Of a DNA stretch of 64,000 bases, positions 62,797 through 64,000 are shown piece by piece. The stretch comes from JABDMH01 sp965223165. GTDB taxonomy: Bacteria > Bacteroidota > Bacteroidia > Chitinophagales > Saprospiraceae. Made by a program: the position numbers and the translations under genes. Location of the stretch: positions 450,292-514,291 of the forward strand of contig CBDCVQ010000007.1 in assembly GCA_965223165.1 (NCBI GenBank). Direction: 5' to 3'. How positions within the stretch are numbered: position 1 is the stretch's first letter; the number at the start of each line of letters is the position of its first letter. Below the pieces are notes generated by a model. That model saw only the letters and a list, made by a program, of their open reading frames with translations. It was not told the DNA's origin and ran no database searches.

Positions 62797-63840
62797 ATGG
62801 ACGAAACGCAATCCAGGACCGAGATCGGCCAACTGGGCGAATTTGGCTTGATTGAGCATCTCACCGCGGAGCTTTCCTTAACCCACTCGACCTCGGTCGT
62901 CGGGGTAGGTGACGATGCTGCCGTCATGGATCATCGGGATGCGCTGACCGTCGTGTCCACAGATTTGCTGCTCGAGGGGATTCATTTTGATCTCATGTAT
63001 ACGCCCCTCAAGCATTTGGGTTACAAGGCGGTGGTCGTCAATCTATCTGACATCTATGCCATGAATGCCAGACCCTCTCAGATCACCGTATCCATGGGTC
63101 TCTCCAGCAAGTTTTCAGTAGAGGCCGTAGAAGAGCTCTACCAGGGCATTCGCCTGGCATGTGCGCACTATGGCGTCGATCTGGTCGGCGGAGACACCAG
63201 CTCGTCCCTTCAAGGCCTGGTGATATCTGTGACTGCGCTGGGTCAAGGCAGTAAAGACAAGATGACCTATCGATCAGGTGCGAAAGTGGGTGATCTCATC
63301 TGCGTCACAGGCAATCTGGGCGCTGCCTACCTGGGCCTGCAGATCCTTGAACGGGAGAAGCAAGTCTATCTCTCGCAGCCCGACGTCCAACCCGACCTGG
63401 AAGGTCAAAACTACATTGTCGGTCGCCAACTGAAGCCGGAGGCCAGGGGAGACATGATCGATCTCTTTGAAAAGTCCAAGTTGGTGCCCACAGCCATGAT
63501 TGACATCTCGGATGGCTTGGCATCTGACCTCAAGCACATATGCCGGGCATCCAAGGTGGGAGCGATCGTGGAAGAGAGCGGAGTGCCCATCCATCCGGAG
63601 GCGCAGTTGATGGCATTGAAATTTAAGCTGGATCCCATCACCTGTGCACTCAACGGAGGAGAGGACTACGAGTTGCTCTTCACCGTAACCCCCGACGACC
63701 TGCCCAAAGTCAGACTGATGCCAGACATCTATATCATGGGAGAAATAGTGGCTGCCAGCGAAGGTGTCAAGCTCCATACCAAGGGAGGCAACATTCATGA
63801 GATAAAGGCACAGGGCTGGCAACATCTAAAAGACAGCTAA
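62797..63840 (+). CDS. thiL: Thiamine-monophosphate kinase
   Basis: A product of 347 aa from ATG 62797 (MDETQSRTEIGQLGEFGLIE); a TTG two codons earlier is ignored. ThiL features: VVGVGDDAAVMDHRDA, VSTDLLLEGIHFDLMY (metal Asp), GYKAVVVNLSDIYAMNARPS, LVGGDTSSS, TGNLGAAYLGLQ, MIDISDGLASDLKHIC and LNGGEDYELLFTV. It phosphorylates thiamine monophosphate to thiamine diphosphate using ATP. Other thi genes are not near. The zinc dehydrogenase starts 8 bp later on the same strand. The TACATTTC near 62777 may be part of its promoter. Confidence 0.95.
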   Translation: MDETQSRTEIGQLGEFGLIEHLTAELSLTHSTSVVGVGDDAAVMDHRDALTVVSTDLLLEGIHFDLMYTPLKHLGYKAVVVNLSDIYAMNARPSQITVSMGLSSKFSVEAVEELYQGIRLACAHYGVDLVGGDTSSSLQGLVISVTALGQGSKDKMTYRSGAKVGDLICVTGNLGAAYLGLQILEREKQVYLSQPDVQPDLEGQNYIVGRQLKPEARGDMIDLFEKSKLVPTAMIDISDGLASDLKHICRASKVGAIVEESGVPIHPEAQLMALKFKLDPITCALNGGEDYELLFTVTPDDLPKVRLMPDIYIMGEIVAASEGVKLHTKGGNIHEIKAQGWQHLKDS

Positions 63841-63848
63841 AGGAAGAC

Positions 63849-64000
63849 ATGAAGGCACTACAATATCTGGGCGACCGGCAGTTTGCCACCACTGCTGGTC
63901 AAGTGATCGCACCAGCGGACGAAGAGGTACGGCTCGAAGTAGCTTTCTGTGGCATCTGCGGTACGGACATTCATATCTACCAAGGACATATGGATCAGCG
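63849..64000 (+). CDS. Zinc-dependent alcohol dehydrogenase, N-terminal part
   Basis: The ORF runs off the window end after about 50 codons. MKALQYLGDRQFATTAG then VRLEVAFCGICGTDIHIYQG carries the catalytic zinc Cys (CGICGTD) and the H-x-x-x-x-G motif start of medium-chain dehydrogenases such as butanediol, threonine or sugar-alcohol dehydrogenases. Substrate not deducible. It follows thiL by 8 bp and is probably co-transcribed. Confidence 0.88.
   Translation, partial: MKALQYLGDRQFATTAGQVIAPADEEVRLEVAFCGICGTDIHIYQGHMDQ

Overview
The window reads as chromosomal DNA of a marine-type Bacteroidota, most likely of the Saprospirales/Lewinella group; the lineage is an inference. The evidence is type IX secretion (T9SS) C-terminal sorting tails on several proteins, a SusC/SusD outer-membrane pair, Bacteroidota-type promoters (TAnnTTTG -7 element), class III cyclases fused to TolB-like/TPR modules, DUF6090-like membrane proteins, and a ligase-associated DNA repair set, all at moderate GC.

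Layout. 1-10.6 kb: end of a sulfatase, a multi-TM protein, a PhoX/DUF839 protein with both a Tat signal and a T9SS tail, a secreted unknown, a TipA/Mta-type MerR regulator with its operator-promoter, a GC-rich tandem repeat array, an exported RraA-fold protein and a badly frameshifted CBM9-like pseudogene. 10.8-31.6 kb: an accessory signalling region with an alpha/beta hydrolase lipoprotein, three class III cyclase proteins with different C-terminal halves, a membrane TolB-TPR protein, three DUF6090-type membrane proteins, an esterase and the SusC/SusD pair. Remnants of the same families lie between them, and two copies of a dispersed repeat sit in inverted orientation about 9.5 kb apart. 31.6-36.2 kb: a PQQ quinohaemoprotein dehydrogenase and an APC permease-UspA fusion.

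36.7-40.8 kb: a decayed island at the 3' end of tRNA-Gln(UUG). Three copies of the 17-bp tRNA end are present, two of them with a conserved terminator hairpin. The island holds a fold-back MITE, a VapBC-like pair whose antitoxin is frameshifted at an A8 run, two other antitoxin-like small genes, a frameshifted T9SS protein and truncated ORFs.

40.9-64 kb is mostly core: Hsp20, the 2-oxoglutarate dehydrogenase E2 subunit, a 19-copy 60-bp hairpin array, prfA with an ankyrin gene, an ECF sigma factor with a small possible anti-sigma protein, the four ligase-associated repair genes (PdeM, Lhr-like helicase, ATP-dependent ligase, exonuclease) split by three unrelated genes, a TlpA-like thioredoxin protein, an SDR/FAH pair that resembles sugar-acid (fuconate-type) catabolism, thiL, and the start of a zinc alcohol dehydrogenase.

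The most interesting material is the cyclase/TolB-TPR/DUF6090 region. It holds repeated paralogues, chimeric remnants and inverted dispersed repeats, and looks like a locus under active duplication and decay around an uncharacterised cyclic-nucleotide signalling module. All calls come from reading the sequence; no database search was run.
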